DNA of 64,000 nucleotides from Nocardioides sp. 1609 (lineage in GTDB: Bacteria; Actinomycetota; Actinomycetes; Propionibacteriales; Nocardioidaceae), in contig NZ_SPUJ01000008.1 of the NCBI RefSeq assembly GCF_004522105.1, positions 124,001 through 188,000 of the forward strand, read 5' to 3'. Each line of letters begins with the position of its first letter. Within the stretch, counting starts at the first letter, position 1. Shown here in pieces: positions 1 through 8,339 of this stretch. The translations under genes were made by a program, and so were the position numbers. The notes beneath the pieces are model-generated. The model ran no database searches. It saw only the letters and a program-made list of their open reading frames with translations, and was not told the origin of the DNA.

Positions 1-439
1 GCTCGGGGTCGCCGGCGGGCCGGGCCAGTGCGCGCAGGTGCTCGAAGTAGATGTTGTTGAAGCCCTTGACGACCTTGGACGTCGGCAGGTGGGCCTGGAG
101 CAGCTCGGACGTCGTCGTCGACTCGTCGTCGAGCTCGGCGATCTGGCCGTCGCGCTGCGGGTAGTAGTTGTTGGTGTCGATGACGACCTTGCCGGCGAGC
201 GGCTCGACCGGCACCTCGCGGTAGGCCTTGAGCGGCACGGTGACGACGACGACGTCGCCGGCCGCGGCCGCCTCGGCGGCGGTCGCCGCCCGGGCGCGCG
301 GACCGAGGTCCGCGACGAGGTCGGCCAGCGTCTCCGGCCCGCGGCTGTTGCTGAGGACGACGTCGTGACCGGCGTCCACCGCCAGTCGCGCGACGGTGCT
401 GCCGATGTTGCCTGCTCCGATGAGTCCGATGGTGGTCAT
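1..439 (-). CDS. NAD(P)-binding F420-dependent reductase-like protein (3' end outside window)
   Basis: The visible 146 residues are the amino-terminal Rossmann domain of the NADP oxidoreductase/coenzyme F420-dependent family (NPF-type dinucleotide-binding proteins). The chain opens MTTIGLIGAGNIGSTVARLA, where GxGxxG binds the dinucleotide. It goes on with SNSRGPETL, typical of the NADP-phosphate-binding loop, then VVVVTVPL and VVIDTNNYYPQRDG, all usual for this family. The ATG at 437-439 is the only sensible start because the glycine loop follows at once. The carboxy-terminal half lies left of base 1, so the substrate cannot be judged. Members reduce NADP with F420H2 or act as uncharacterised reductases. 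The family is clear; the exact function is not. Confidence 0.85.
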   Translation of the reverse strand, partial: MTTIGLIGAGNIGSTVARLAVDAGHDVVLSNSRGPETLADLVADLGPRARAATAAEAAAAGDVVVVTVPLKAYREVPVEPLAGKVVIDTNNYYPQRDGQIAELDDESTTTSELLQAHLPTSKVVKGFNNIYFEHLRALARPAGDPE

Positions 440-508
440 GCAGGGCTCAGCACCGGGTCCGGCCACGTTGTTCCGTGCCGCGAGGTGGTGTGACGTGCCG
501 AACGCCGA

Positions 509-541
509 CGGCCGGGCTCCGAGGGCCGGGCTCCGAGGGCC
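509..541. repeat. Short tandem repeat in intergenic gap
   Basis: Two adjacent copies of GGCCGGGCTCCGAG lie between the reductase and the exported protein that ends at 546. They sit beyond the 3' end of the downstream minus-strand gene. They may be only simple-sequence expansion. Confidence 0.4.
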
Positions 542-545
542 GGTG

Positions 546-1127
546 TCAGCAGCCGTCGAGCATCAGCCCGGGCTTGAACCGGGTCCGGACGCCGACCAGG
601 GTGACCTCGTCGCGCCCGCGCAGCGGGCGGTCGGCGACGAACGCCTCCCCGAACAGGAACCCGATCCACCGGCGCTCGGTGCCGGTCCCCTTGCGGACGA
701 AGCGGCCCCACTGCCCGAACCCGACCTCCACGGGCGCGGACAGCCGGGCGCCGTAGACCTGCTTGACCTCGCGGTTGGTCGAGCCCACGCCGAGGCCCTG
801 CACGGTGCGCGGCCGGGTGCCGAACACGGCGATCTCGGCGATCCGGTCCTGCTGGTTCACCAGGACGGCGTACTGGTGGCGCCAGACGCCCTTCGGGCGC
901 AACCGGATCGGGTCGCACGGTGGGGCCGGGACGTCGGCGTCGAACTCGCCGGTGGCCAGGGCCTCGGTCGCCGTCATCCCGGCGACCGCCTGGCCGACCT
1001 GGCCCGGCTTGATCACCCGTCCCGGCGCGGGAGCGGGGGTCTCGGCGGACGCCGTCGCCGCGACGAGGGTGGTGGAGCAGACGGTCGCCGCGACGGCGGC
1101 GGCCAGGACGGAACGCAGGGTGCTCAT
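546..1127 (-). CDS. Exported protein of unknown function
   Basis: The product is 193 residues with a clear Sec signal peptide (MSTLRSVLAAAVAATVCSTT, then a TASAETPAPAP cleavage region). I recognise no family. The mature part opens with a segment around VIKPGQVGQAVAGMTATEAL, of the kind seen in small actinobacterial wall or envelope proteins. It has one cysteine in PPCDPIRL and one at the very end (DGC), which could form a disulfide. The ATG at 1125-1127 is preceded at good distance by AGGAGG, which settles the start over a longer upstream reading. It follows the regulatory-domain protein at 1139-1873 on the same strand after 11 bases, so the two are probably co-transcribed. Confidence 0.75.
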   Translation of the reverse strand: MSTLRSVLAAAVAATVCSTTLVAATASAETPAPAPGRVIKPGQVGQAVAGMTATEALATGEFDADVPAPPCDPIRLRPKGVWRHQYAVLVNQQDRIAEIAVFGTRPRTVQGLGVGSTNREVKQVYGARLSAPVEVGFGQWGRFVRKGTGTERRWIGFLFGEAFVADRPLRGRDEVTLVGVRTRFKPGLMLDGC

Positions 1128-1138
1128 GGTGAGTCCTC

Positions 1139-1873
1139 CTAGAGCTTGTCGATACGGATCTTGCCGGGCATGACGCCGATCTGCGGCTGGCACTCGAGCG
1201 CCGGTGGGACGACGGCGTTGGCGCAGCCCCACACCCCGTTCTCGTAGCCGACCGCGGAGCCGGCGAACTTCATCGCGCCGTCCTCGCCGCCGGTGATCCC
1301 GGTGATGCGGAAGCTGCCGTCCCGCTGCGTGGTGGCGGTGAGCGGCTCCTTGCCGTCGGGGGTGAAGGTGACCCTGACGCCGCGGACGCCGAGCTTGGTC
1401 TGGGAGTCGACGACGACGCCCCGCACGAAGGCCGGGACGGCGACGACCGTGCCGAGCGCGGCGTTGCCGGCGTAGGTCCCGGCGTGCTTGAGCGCGCTCT
1501 GGAACGCCTTCGGGTCCTGGCCGGCCCAGCCCCTCTGGTGCGAGCCGGCGACCAGCTCCACGTAGTAGGAGCCGCTCGGCGATCCCCCGGCCAGCGAGAA
1601 CTGACCGCGCCCGTTGGTGGTCGCCGTGCCGACGACCGGCCCCAGCCCGATCCGCGCGACGGCCCGCAGGCGCACGGTGGCGCCGGCCACTGCGGCGCCG
1701 TCGAAGGAGACGACCCGCCCGGTGACCGCGGCCGGTGCGACCCCGACCTCCGGCGCGGACGCGTCGGCCCGGGCGGTCGGGAGGCCGGACAGGCCGAGGA
1801 GGAGCAGGGCCGCGACGAGGACGGCGAGGTACGGGCGGGGGGCGCGCGGTGGGCGCGTCGGGTCCAGGAGCAT
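1139..1873 (-). CDS. Exported protein with two carboxypeptidase-regulatory/CNA-B-like folds
   Basis: The product is 244 residues. Residues of about 14-37 form a hydrophobic signal sequence ending ARADASA. Two prealbumin-like beta-sandwich repeats follow. The first reads VTGRVVSFDGAAVAGATVRL then TTNGRGQFSLAG; the second reads VRGVVVDSQTKLGVRGVRV then TTQRDGSFRITG. This G-x-V...G..V.....T...G.F pattern defines carboxypeptidase-regulatory-like domains, which in bacteria are usually structural or carbohydrate-facing modules. The carboxy terminus has two cysteines (WGCANAV, LECQP). I placed the start at the ATG at 1871-1873 because the signal peptide starts there; the open frame runs further upstream without coding character. 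It is divergent from the phosphatase fusion at 1953. The role is unknown. Confidence 0.7.
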   Translation of the reverse strand: MLLDPTRPPRAPRPYLAVLVAALLLLGLSGLPTARADASAPEVGVAPAAVTGRVVSFDGAAVAGATVRLRAVARIGLGPVVGTATTNGRGQFSLAGGSPSGSYYVELVAGSHQRGWAGQDPKAFQSALKHAGTYAGNAALGTVVAVPAFVRGVVVDSQTKLGVRGVRVTFTPDGKEPLTATTQRDGSFRITGITGGEDGAMKFAGSAVGYENGVWGCANAVVPPALECQPQIGVMPGKIRIDKL

Positions 1874-1952
1874 GCGCCGGAGGCTAGTGAGGAGGCGTTT
1901 CGGAACGCTTCGGGAATCCTGTGAGCGCCTCGGCGTCGGCCGCGGTGAGAGG

Positions 1953-3020
1953 ATGACCGCCGTGCCAGCCGACCTCCCGCACGCGCGCCGCCCTCCGGGT
2001 CTGGTGCTGTTCCTCACCGGCCCGTCGAGCGATGACACGGCCGCCCTGGCCCGCGCGCTGGAGGCCCGCGTCCGCCGGCAGGACCCGCGCACGACCACCG
2101 GCCTCGACGGCGACGAGGTGCGCCAGCACCTCTCCCCCGGTCCCACGGACTCCGACGCCGACCGGGAGACCCACCTGCGTCGCCTCGGCTGGGTCGCCGC
2201 GGAGATCGCGCGGCACGGCGGCGTGGCCGTCCTCAGCCCGGTCGCGCCGCTCGAGGCGACCCGCCGTCAGGTCCGCGCCCTGGTCGAGGACGCGGGCGGG
2301 GCGTTCGTCCTGGTCCACGTCGGCCGCACGTCCTCCGTCGGGCCCGCCGACGCCGACGTCCGCGTCGACCCCACCGACCGCACCGTCGACGACGCCCTGG
2401 CCGACGTCGTCGAGGCCCTCGCCGCGGCCGGCCACGTCGACCTGCGCGGGTCCGTGCCCGCCGAGCGGGTCGGAGCCCGGCGCGAGCCGGGCCCGGGGCC
2501 GCGGCCTCTCGACGTCCTCTTCGTGTGCACCGCCAACATCTGCCGCTCGCCCTACATGGAGCTCGCGGCGCGCCAGGTGGCCGGGCCCGGCGTCCGCTTC
2601 ACCAGCGCCGGCACCCACGGGTGGGTCGACCACGCGGTGAGCCCCGAGATGGCCCGGCCCCTCGCCGAGCGCGGCGTGGACCCGAGCGGCTTCCGAAGCC
2701 GCCGGCTGACCCGCCAGATGGTCGAGGACGCCGACCTGGTGCTGACCGCCGAGGCGAGCCACCGCTCCTTCATCCTCGACGACTCCCCCGCGGCGTTCCG
2801 CAAGGTCGTCACGCTGGGACAGGCCGGCCGGGCGATCGGCTCCCTGCCGGGCGACCTGAGCCCGGCCGAGGTGCTGGGCGCGCTGGCCGAGCACCGCGGC
2901 CCCGCCGACCCGGCCCTCGACGTCGCCGACCCGTACGGGCGGGACGCCGCCGCGGCGGACCGGGCGGCCGAGCGGATCGATGCGCTCCTGCGCGTCGTCC
3001 TGCCTGCCCTCACGCGCTGA
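1953..3020 (+). CDS. APS-kinase-like domain (degenerate P-loop) fused to low-Mr protein tyrosine phosphatase
   Basis: The product is 355 residues in two domains. Residues of about 15-160 resemble adenylylsulfate kinase (CysC): a LFLTG strand, then TGLDGDEVRQHLSPG (the CysC substrate loop is LDGDN-like) and GWVAAEIARHGGVAVLSP. The Walker A position reads GPSSDDTAAL instead of GxxGxGKS/T, so ordinary ATP binding is unlikely. From about 187 the low-molecular-weight phosphatase domain begins, with the intact P-loop CTANICRS and a DPYG general-acid loop near the end. Such phosphatases remove phosphate from BY-kinase tyrosine tails, and the next gene is a Wzc-type kinase, which makes it the likely substrate. 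The ATG at 1953 is supported by the domain boundary; ribosome-site spacing is poor. Confidence 0.8.
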   Translation: MTAVPADLPHARRPPGLVLFLTGPSSDDTAALARALEARVRRQDPRTTTGLDGDEVRQHLSPGPTDSDADRETHLRRLGWVAAEIARHGGVAVLSPVAPLEATRRQVRALVEDAGGAFVLVHVGRTSSVGPADADVRVDPTDRTVDDALADVVEALAAAGHVDLRGSVPAERVGARREPGPGPRPLDVLFVCTANICRSPYMELAARQVAGPGVRFTSAGTHGWVDHAVSPEMARPLAERGVDPSGFRSRRLTRQMVEDADLVLTAEASHRSFILDDSPAAFRKVVTLGQAGRAIGSLPGDLSPAEVLGALAEHRGPADPALDVADPYGRDAAAADRAAERIDALLRVVLPALTR

Positions 3021-3026
3021 GCTGGA

Positions 3027-4466
3027 TCAGGCGCGGCGGTGACCGCCGCGATCGTCGCCCGAGACACCCTTCGCCGAGCGGATCTTGCCGGACTTCTTGT
3101 CGACCTTGGGCGCGTAGCTGTAGCCGTACCCGTAGCCGTAGCTGTAGGAGCGGTCCGACTTCTTCGACGGCGCTAGGTTGACCACCACGCCGACCGCCTT
3201 CGCGTCGACCGCCTCGACCCGCTCGAGGGCGTGGCGCAGCTGGTCCTGGTTGGTCTTGCCGTGCCGGACGACGACGAGCATGCCGTCGGACTGCGCGGCG
3301 AGCAGCGCGGCGTCGGTGACGGGCAACAGCGGCGGCGCGTCGAGCAGGACGACGTCGAACCGGTCGCGCAGGTCGCTGATCAGCCCCGCCATCGCGTGCG
3401 ACTGGAGCAGCTCGGAGGGGTTGGGCGGCCGGGGGCCGCACGTCAGCACCTGCAGGCCGGTGTCGGCGTAGCTCTGCAAGGCGTCGTCGAGCGCGATGCG
3501 CCCGATCAGCACGGACGTCGTCCCGACGGCGTCGTCGAGGCCGAGGCGCTCCGCGATCAGGGGACGGCGCAGGTCGCACTCGACCAGGGCGACCCGCTGG
3601 CCGGCCATCGCCATGGTGATGGCGAGGTTGACCGCGGTCGTCGACTTGCCCTCGGCGGGCAGCGAGCTCGAGATGACGAAGGTGCGGTGGTCGTGGTCGA
3701 CCTCGACGTACTGCATGTTGGTGCGCAGCACGCGGAACGACTCCGCCCACGGCGTCGCCTCCGAGAGCGCCAGGGCGGGCTGCTTCTTGATCGCGACCGT
3801 GTCGACGTTGATGTGCCCGAGGATCGGGGTGTCGGTGATCGCGGCGATGTCGTCGCTCGAGGTGAGGGAGGTGTCGAGGAGCTCGCGGAGCACGGCGAGG
3901 CCGACGCCGACCAGCAGCCCCAGGACCAGCGCCAGCCCCAGGTTGCGGGGGGTGTTCGGGCTCACGGGCGAGCTCGTCGTCTCGGCGTTGTCGACGATGG
4001 AGGCGCGGATCGGCGCCTGCCCGCCGCCGTCGGGGGTCTCGATGTCGGCGATCAGGTCGATGAGCGACTCGGCGTAGGCCTGGGCGATGTCGCGGGCGAC
4101 CACGGCGTCGGCGTCCTGGGCGGTCACGACCAGCGTGACGGTCTCGGGCACGACCTGCGCCGAGATGGCGGCACGCAGCTCGCTCGGCTCGAGGTCCCCG
4201 CCCAGGTCGGTGGCCACCTGCTCCGACAGCTTGCGGGTGTCGACGAGGTCGACGTAGGAGGTGACCCGCTGGGTGGCGAAGAGCCCGCCGCTGTAGGCCT
4301 CGCCGGCGTCGGCCGGCGCGGTGGAGACGAAGAGCTGCGCGCTGGAGGCGTAGAGCGGCGTCGTCTGCCAGGTGAGCAGACCGGCCGCCCCCACGGCGAG
4401 CGCGACACACGCCACGATCATCTTCCAGCGACGACGGAGCGTCCGCCAGTAGTCCCGGAGCTCCAC
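3027..4466 (-). CDS. Wzc/CapAB-type polysaccharide co-polymerase and tyrosine kinase
   Basis: The product is 479 residues. The amino terminus (VELRDYWRTLRRRW, then a transmembrane segment) is the Wzz chain-length domain. A second transmembrane segment lies near LGLALVLGLLVGVGLAVL, followed by a cytoplasmic BY-kinase domain with Walker A SSLPAEGKSTT (about 268), Walker A' VALVECDLRRP and Walker B VVLLDAPPLLPVTD. A tyrosine-rich tail (SYSYGYGYGYSYAP) is the autophosphorylation cluster. Such proteins control chain length and export of capsule or exopolysaccharide. I chose the GTG at 4464-4466 because the Wzz domain starts there and an AGGAC lies just upstream; an ATG at 4574 gives 36 extra residues without family character. 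It converges with the phosphatase fusion at 1953-3020. Confidence 0.88.
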   Translation of the reverse strand: MELRDYWRTLRRRWKMIVACVALAVGAAGLLTWQTTPLYASSAQLFVSTAPADAGEAYSGGLFATQRVTSYVDLVDTRKLSEQVATDLGGDLEPSELRAAISAQVVPETVTLVVTAQDADAVVARDIAQAYAESLIDLIADIETPDGGGQAPIRASIVDNAETTSSPVSPNTPRNLGLALVLGLLVGVGLAVLRELLDTSLTSSDDIAAITDTPILGHINVDTVAIKKQPALALSEATPWAESFRVLRTNMQYVEVDHDHRTFVISSSLPAEGKSTTAVNLAITMAMAGQRVALVECDLRRPLIAERLGLDDAVGTTSVLIGRIALDDALQSYADTGLQVLTCGPRPPNPSELLQSHAMAGLISDLRDRFDVVLLDAPPLLPVTDAALLAAQSDGMLVVVRHGKTNQDQLRHALERVEAVDAKAVGVVVNLAPSKKSDRSYSYGYGYGYSYAPKVDKKSGKIRSAKGVSGDDRGGHRRA

Positions 4467-4656
4467 GAACGTCCTGTCTGTTGCCGAATTGTGACAGCGC
4501 CACCATAGGGGAGGAGCACCGTCGAGCGAGACATCGGCGCGGGGCGTCGGCGGCGCCGCGACGAGGGCGTCCATGGCGTGACCACCGACGTGCGGTGGCG
4601 GGCGTGGTCGTGTCTACACTCTCGCCTGGGGACGGCACACGAGATCGGAAAGCAGC
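4467..4656. promoter_or_regulatory. Divergent promoter region between kinase and polysaccharide operon
   Basis: This gap separates the minus-strand chain-length kinase from the plus-strand biosynthesis operon, so both promoters should lie here. A possible minus-strand -10 (TATGGT, complement of about 4500-4505) lies 35 bases before the kinase GTG. On the plus strand TACACT at about 4614-4619 is a possible -10. TTGCCGAATT at 4481-4490 recurs at 22777-22786 and, with one change, at 20392-20401 before the pglF-like gene. Confidence 0.4.
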
Positions 4657-5799
4657 ATGACTTCGCACGTGGGCGACCCCGTCCTCCTCTCCACCCCGGA
4701 CGTCGGTGACCTGGAGCAGCAGTACGTGCTGCGAGCCCTCCAGTCCGGCTGGGTGGCCCCCGCCGGTCCCGATCTCACCGCCTTCGAGGACGAGGTCGCC
4801 GCCCGCGTCGGCGCCGCCCACGCCGTGGGCCTGTCCTCCGGCACGGCGGCGCTCCACCTGGCGCTGGTCTCGTGGGGTGTCGGGCCGGACGACGTCGTGC
4901 CGGTGTCGACGTTCACCTTCGCGGCCACGGTCAACGCCATCCGCTACGTCGGCGCCGAGCCGCACTTCGTCGACTGCGACGAGGAGTCGGGCAACATCAG
5001 CCCGACCCTGCTCGCGCAGGCCGTGCAGACCCTGCAGGACGCCGGTCGCAACGTCCCGGCCGTCGTCCCGGTCGACATGCTCGGCAAGTGCGTCGACTAC
5101 GACGCCATCACCGAGGTCGCCGACGCCGCCGGGGCCCGCCTGCTGTGCGACTCGGCCGAGGCGTTCGGTGCGACGTACGACGGCCGGCCGGCCGGGTCGT
5201 TCGGGGACGCCTCCGTGCTGTCGTTCAACGGCAACAAGATCATGACGACCTCCGGGGGCGGCATGCTGCTCACCGACGACCAGCGGCTGGCCGACCACGT
5301 GCGCAAGCTGTCGACCCAGGCCCGGGAGCCGGTGGCGCACTACGAGCACACCGAGGTCGGCTACAACTACCGGCTCTCCAACATCCTCGCCGCCCTCGGC
5401 CGGGCGCAGCTGGTGCGCCTCGACGACATGCTGAAGCGTCGCCGCGGGTGGCGCGAGCGCTACCGGCGTCTCTTCGCCGACCAGCCGGGGGTCCGCATCC
5501 TCGGCGGCGCGGAGGACGCCGGCGACAACTGCTGGCTCACCGCGATCGTCGTCGACCCCGACGTGTCAGCGTGGAGCGCCGGCGACCTCGCGTCGGCCCT
5601 GGGCGACGCGGGCATCGAGTGCCGGCCGGTGTGGAAGCCGATGCACCTCCAGCCGGTCTCGGCCGGGCTGTCCGGGACGCTCGACGGCTCCTCCGAGCGC
5701 ATCTTCGCCCAGGGTCTCACCCTGCCGGCCGGCTCCGCGCTGACCGACGCGCAGTTCGAGCGCATCGAGGCCGCGATCGTCGGGGTCGTCGGCGCGTGA
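4657..5799 (+). CDS. pglE: DegT/DnrJ/EryC1/StrS-family sugar aminotransferase, PglE-like
   Basis: This 380-residue protein is a PLP-dependent aminotransferase of nucleotide-4-keto-6-deoxysugars. The lysine that holds PLP lies in SFNGNKIMTTSGGGML, the form typical of the PglE/LegC group. SSGTAALHLAL binds the cofactor phosphate, CDSAEAFG carries the aspartate for the pyridine nitrogen, and VGYNYRLSNILAALGRAQL is the family substrate loop. With PglC- and PglD-like genes directly downstream and a PglF-like dehydratase at 20.5 kb, the expected reaction is amination of UDP-2-acetamido-4-keto-2,4,6-trideoxyglucose at C4. It is the first gene of the long operon; the ATG has GGAAAGC upstream. Confidence 0.88.
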   Translation: MTSHVGDPVLLSTPDVGDLEQQYVLRALQSGWVAPAGPDLTAFEDEVAARVGAAHAVGLSSGTAALHLALVSWGVGPDDVVPVSTFTFAATVNAIRYVGAEPHFVDCDEESGNISPTLLAQAVQTLQDAGRNVPAVVPVDMLGKCVDYDAITEVADAAGARLLCDSAEAFGATYDGRPAGSFGDASVLSFNGNKIMTTSGGGMLLTDDQRLADHVRKLSTQAREPVAHYEHTEVGYNYRLSNILAALGRAQLVRLDDMLKRRRGWRERYRRLFADQPGVRILGGAEDAGDNCWLTAIVVDPDVSAWSAGDLASALGDAGIECRPVWKPMHLQPVSAGLSGTLDGSSERIFAQGLTLPAGSALTDAQFERIEAAIVGVVGA

Positions 5800-6410
5800 G
5801 GGCCTACGACCCGGTCAAGCGGGTGATCGACGTCGTCGTGGGCGGGACCGCTCTCCTCCTCTCCCTCCCCCTGCAGGCGGCCGTCGCCGTCCTGGTCCGC
5901 CTCAAGCTCGGCTCGCCGGTGCTGTTCCGGCAGCCACGGCCCGGCAAGGACGAGCGGATCTTCGAGCTGGTCAAGTTCCGCACCATGCTCGAGACGGACA
6001 GTGCCCGTGGGCTGGTCACCGACGAGGAGCGCATGACGTCGTTCGGCTCGTTCCTCCGCTCGACCAGCCTCGACGAGCTGCCCACCCTGTGGAACGTGGT
6101 GAAGGGCGACATGAGCCTGGTCGGCCCTCGCCCCCTGCTGGTGCGCTACCTGGACCGCTACACGGCGGAGCAGCGTCGGCGTCACGACGTCCGACCGGGG
6201 GTGACCGGTCTCGCGCAGGTGAGTGGCCGGAACGCCCTGACGTGGGACGACAAGTTCGCCAAGGACGTGGAGTACGTCGAGCACCGCAGCCTGCGCCTGG
6301 ACGCCTCGATCATCTGGCGCACGGTGGCCCAGGTCCTCAGGCGCGACGGCATCAGCGCCGACGGGGACGTCACCATGCCCGAGTTCACCGGGAGCCAGCG
6401 TGGCTGCTGA
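5796..6410 (+). CDS. pglC: PglC-like phosphoglycosyltransferase (initiating sugar transferase)
   Basis: The product is 204 residues, the size of a minimal monotopic phosphoglycosyltransferase. An amino-terminal membrane helix (about residues 12-32) precedes the catalytic region: VKFRTM, the Asp-Glu dyad in STSLDELPTLWNV, KGDMSLVGPRPLL and RPGVTGLAQVSGRN. These enzymes move a sugar 1-phosphate from a UDP-sugar to undecaprenyl phosphate on the inner face of the membrane. With pglE and pglD on either side, the expected donor is UDP-di-N-acetylbacillosamine. The GTG at 5796 overlaps the stop of the aminotransferase (GTGA), so translation is probably coupled. It is short, without the extra membrane helices of WbaP-type enzymes. 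Confidence 0.88.
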   Translation: MRAYDPVKRVIDVVVGGTALLLSLPLQAAVAVLVRLKLGSPVLFRQPRPGKDERIFELVKFRTMLETDSARGLVTDEERMTSFGSFLRSTSLDELPTLWNVVKGDMSLVGPRPLLVRYLDRYTAEQRRRHDVRPGVTGLAQVSGRNALTWDDKFAKDVEYVEHRSLRLDASIIWRTVAQVLRRDGISADGDVTMPEFTGSQRGC

Positions 6411-7044
6411 CCTCGTCATCATCGGGGCAGGGGGTTTCGGCAGGGAGACGCTGGACGTCGTCGAGGCCATCAACGCCGCGGCACCGGAGCCGGTTTGGAA
6501 CGTCGTCGGCGTCGTCGACGACGCGCCGTCGGCGACCAACCTGCAGCGCCTCGAGGCCCGTCAGACGTCGTACTTCGGCACCGTTGCGGACCTGATCGCA
6601 TGGGCCCACCGACCGTCCTACGTCGTGGGAATCGGATCCCCCTCCGTCCGGCGGACGCTCGTCGAGCGGCTCGACGCGGCCGGCCTGGACGCCGCGACGC
6701 TGATCCATCCCGCCGCGACCCTGGGCAGTGCTGTGGAGGTGGGCTCCGGCACGGTGATCTGCGCGGGCGCTCGGGTCACCACCAACATCACGCTGGGCCG
6801 GCACGTGCACCTCAACCCGAACGTCACCGTCGGCCACGACACGACGCTCAGCGACTTCGTGAGCGTCAACCCGGCTGCCTCGATCTCGGGCGACTGCACG
6901 GTCGGCCCGGGCGTACTCGTGGGGGTCGGGGCGGTCGTGCTGAACCAGCTCACCGTCGGAGCAGGCGCCGTCGTCGGGGGCGCAGCCTGTGTGGTCAGGG
7001 ACGTGCCGGGCGGCGCCGTCGTGAAGGGGGTCCCCGCACGATGA
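6400..7044 (+). CDS. pglD: PglD-like sugar N-acetyltransferase
   Basis: This 214-residue protein has the two-part PglD/NeuD architecture. An amino-terminal Rossmann-like PglB domain (VIIGAGGFGRETLDVVEA) binds the UDP-sugar. A left-handed beta-helix of hexapeptide repeats from about residue 95 (HPAATLGSAVEVGSGTVI, ITLGRHVHLNPNVTVGHDT) follows. The histidine in TVGHDT matches the catalytic base. It would acetylate the C4 amine made by the upstream aminotransferase, giving UDP-di-N-acetylbacillosamine. The start is the GTG at 6400, inside the end of pglC by 11 bases, and its stop overlaps the next start (ATGA). The substrate is inferred from context. Confidence 0.87.
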   Translation: MAADLVIIGAGGFGRETLDVVEAINAAAPEPVWNVVGVVDDAPSATNLQRLEARQTSYFGTVADLIAWAHRPSYVVGIGSPSVRRTLVERLDAAGLDAATLIHPAATLGSAVEVGSGTVICAGARVTTNITLGRHVHLNPNVTVGHDTTLSDFVSVNPAASISGDCTVGPGVLVGVGAVVLNQLTVGAGAVVGGAACVVRDVPGGAVVKGVPAR

Positions 7045-8339
7045 GCACTCGCGTCGCCTTCGTCTGTCAGTGGTACCCGCCCGAGCCTGTCGAGATCCCG
7101 GCCGGCATCGTCGCCGCCCTCGGTGATCAGGGGCTGGACGTCGAGGTCCTGACCGGCATCCCCAACTACCCGTCCGGCAACGTGCGGGAGGGCTACCGGG
7201 CCGGCTCTCGCACGACCGAGGAGCACGCTGGCGTGGTCGTCCACCGCACCCCGCTGTATCCGAGCCACGACGCGAGTGCGCGCGGGCGATTGATGAACTA
7301 CGCGTCGTGGGCGCTGAGCAGCGCGCTCCTCGGCCAGCGCCTGCTGCGCCGGAGCGACGTCGCCCTGGTGTACTCGTCGCCGGCAACCGCCGCGCTGCCG
7401 GCCATGGCGGGCAAGGTGTTGTGGGGCACGCCGTACGTCCTGCTGGTCCAGGACGTGTGGCCGGACTCCATCTTCGCGTCGGGATTCCTGACGGGACGCG
7501 CCTCCCGCCTGGTCGAGCGCGCCGTCGACGTGTTCGTGCGCCGCGCGTACGCGATGGCGTCCCACGTCGCCGTCATCTCCCCCGGCATGATCGACCTGCT
7601 CGGCTCGCGCGGTGTGCCGGACGACAAGCTGTCGCTGGTCTACAACTGGCTTCCCGACGCCGAGCTCGCCGTCGCCGACGACGACAGCGCGACCGAAGGT
7701 CTCCGTGTTCGTCTCGGTATCCCCCCGGCCGAGTCCGTGTTCCTGTACGCGGGGAATCACGGCAAGGCGCAGGCGCTGGAGCCGCTGGTGGACGCCTTCG
7801 TCGAGCAGGTGACAGAGCCTTCCCACCTCGTGCTGATCGGGTCCGGGGTGTCGAAGGCTGACCTGGTCGCCCGCGCCTCCGGGTCCGACCGGGTGCACTT
7901 CCTGGACCCCGTGTCGCGGGCGGAGGCCGCACGGTTGACCGCCTCCTCGGACTTCCACGTGGTCTCGCTGGCCGACGAGCCGTTGTTCGCCGTGACGATG
8001 CCCAGCAAGGTCCAGTCGGGGTTGGCGGCCGGGCGTCCGATGCTGGTCGTGTCCCGCGGCGACTGTGCCGAGCTGGTGTCCACCGGCGGAGCCGGCCGCG
8101 ACGCCCAGCCCGGGAGCCGGACCGCGATCGCCTCGGCCGTGGTCGAGCTGGCGGCTCAAGACCCGGAGGAGCGTGCCGACATGGGACGCAGGGGCAGGGA
8201 GCTGTACGGCCGACTGATGGCGCGCGAAGTGGGATCGGCGCGTCTGGCCGAGCTGCTCCGGTCGGCGTCGAGCAAGCCCCGTGGTCGCGGACGCGTCCGC
8301 GGTGAAGTCTCCACCGATCAGAGAAGGAACGCGCAGTGA
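7041..8339 (+). CDS. Glycosyltransferase, WbuB-like GT4 (probable N-acetyl-L-fucosamine transferase)
   Basis: The product is 432 residues with the two-domain GT-B fold. The start FVCQWYPPEPVEIPAGIVAA and GIPNYPSGNVREGYR is typical of the WbuB group, whose studied members transfer L-FucNAc. The carboxy-terminal donor domain has FLYAGNHGKAQALEPLVDAF, VHFLDPVSRAEAARL and the late glutamate/glycine segment around AGRPMLVV. Because capE, capF and capG, which make UDP-L-FucNAc, follow immediately with 4-base overlaps, L-FucNAc addition to the lipid-linked bacillosamine is the natural assignment. Acceptor and linkage cannot be read from sequence. It is predicted to be a peripheral protein of the cytoplasmic membrane face. 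Confidence 0.8.
   Translation: MSTRVAFVCQWYPPEPVEIPAGIVAALGDQGLDVEVLTGIPNYPSGNVREGYRAGSRTTEEHAGVVVHRTPLYPSHDASARGRLMNYASWALSSALLGQRLLRRSDVALVYSSPATAALPAMAGKVLWGTPYVLLVQDVWPDSIFASGFLTGRASRLVERAVDVFVRRAYAMASHVAVISPGMIDLLGSRGVPDDKLSLVYNWLPDAELAVADDDSATEGLRVRLGIPPAESVFLYAGNHGKAQALEPLVDAFVEQVTEPSHLVLIGSGVSKADLVARASGSDRVHFLDPVSRAEAARLTASSDFHVVSLADEPLFAVTMPSKVQSGLAAGRPMLVVSRGDCAELVSTGGAGRDAQPGSRTAIASAVVELAAQDPEERADMGRRGRELYGRLMAREVGSARLAELLRSASSKPRGRGRVRGEVSTDQRRNAQ

Noticed and set aside
3010..5349. A minus-strand open frame of 779 codons spanning the kinase and the aminotransferase
   Set aside because: Both strands there already hold genes with clear motifs. The long frame is an artefact of high GC.
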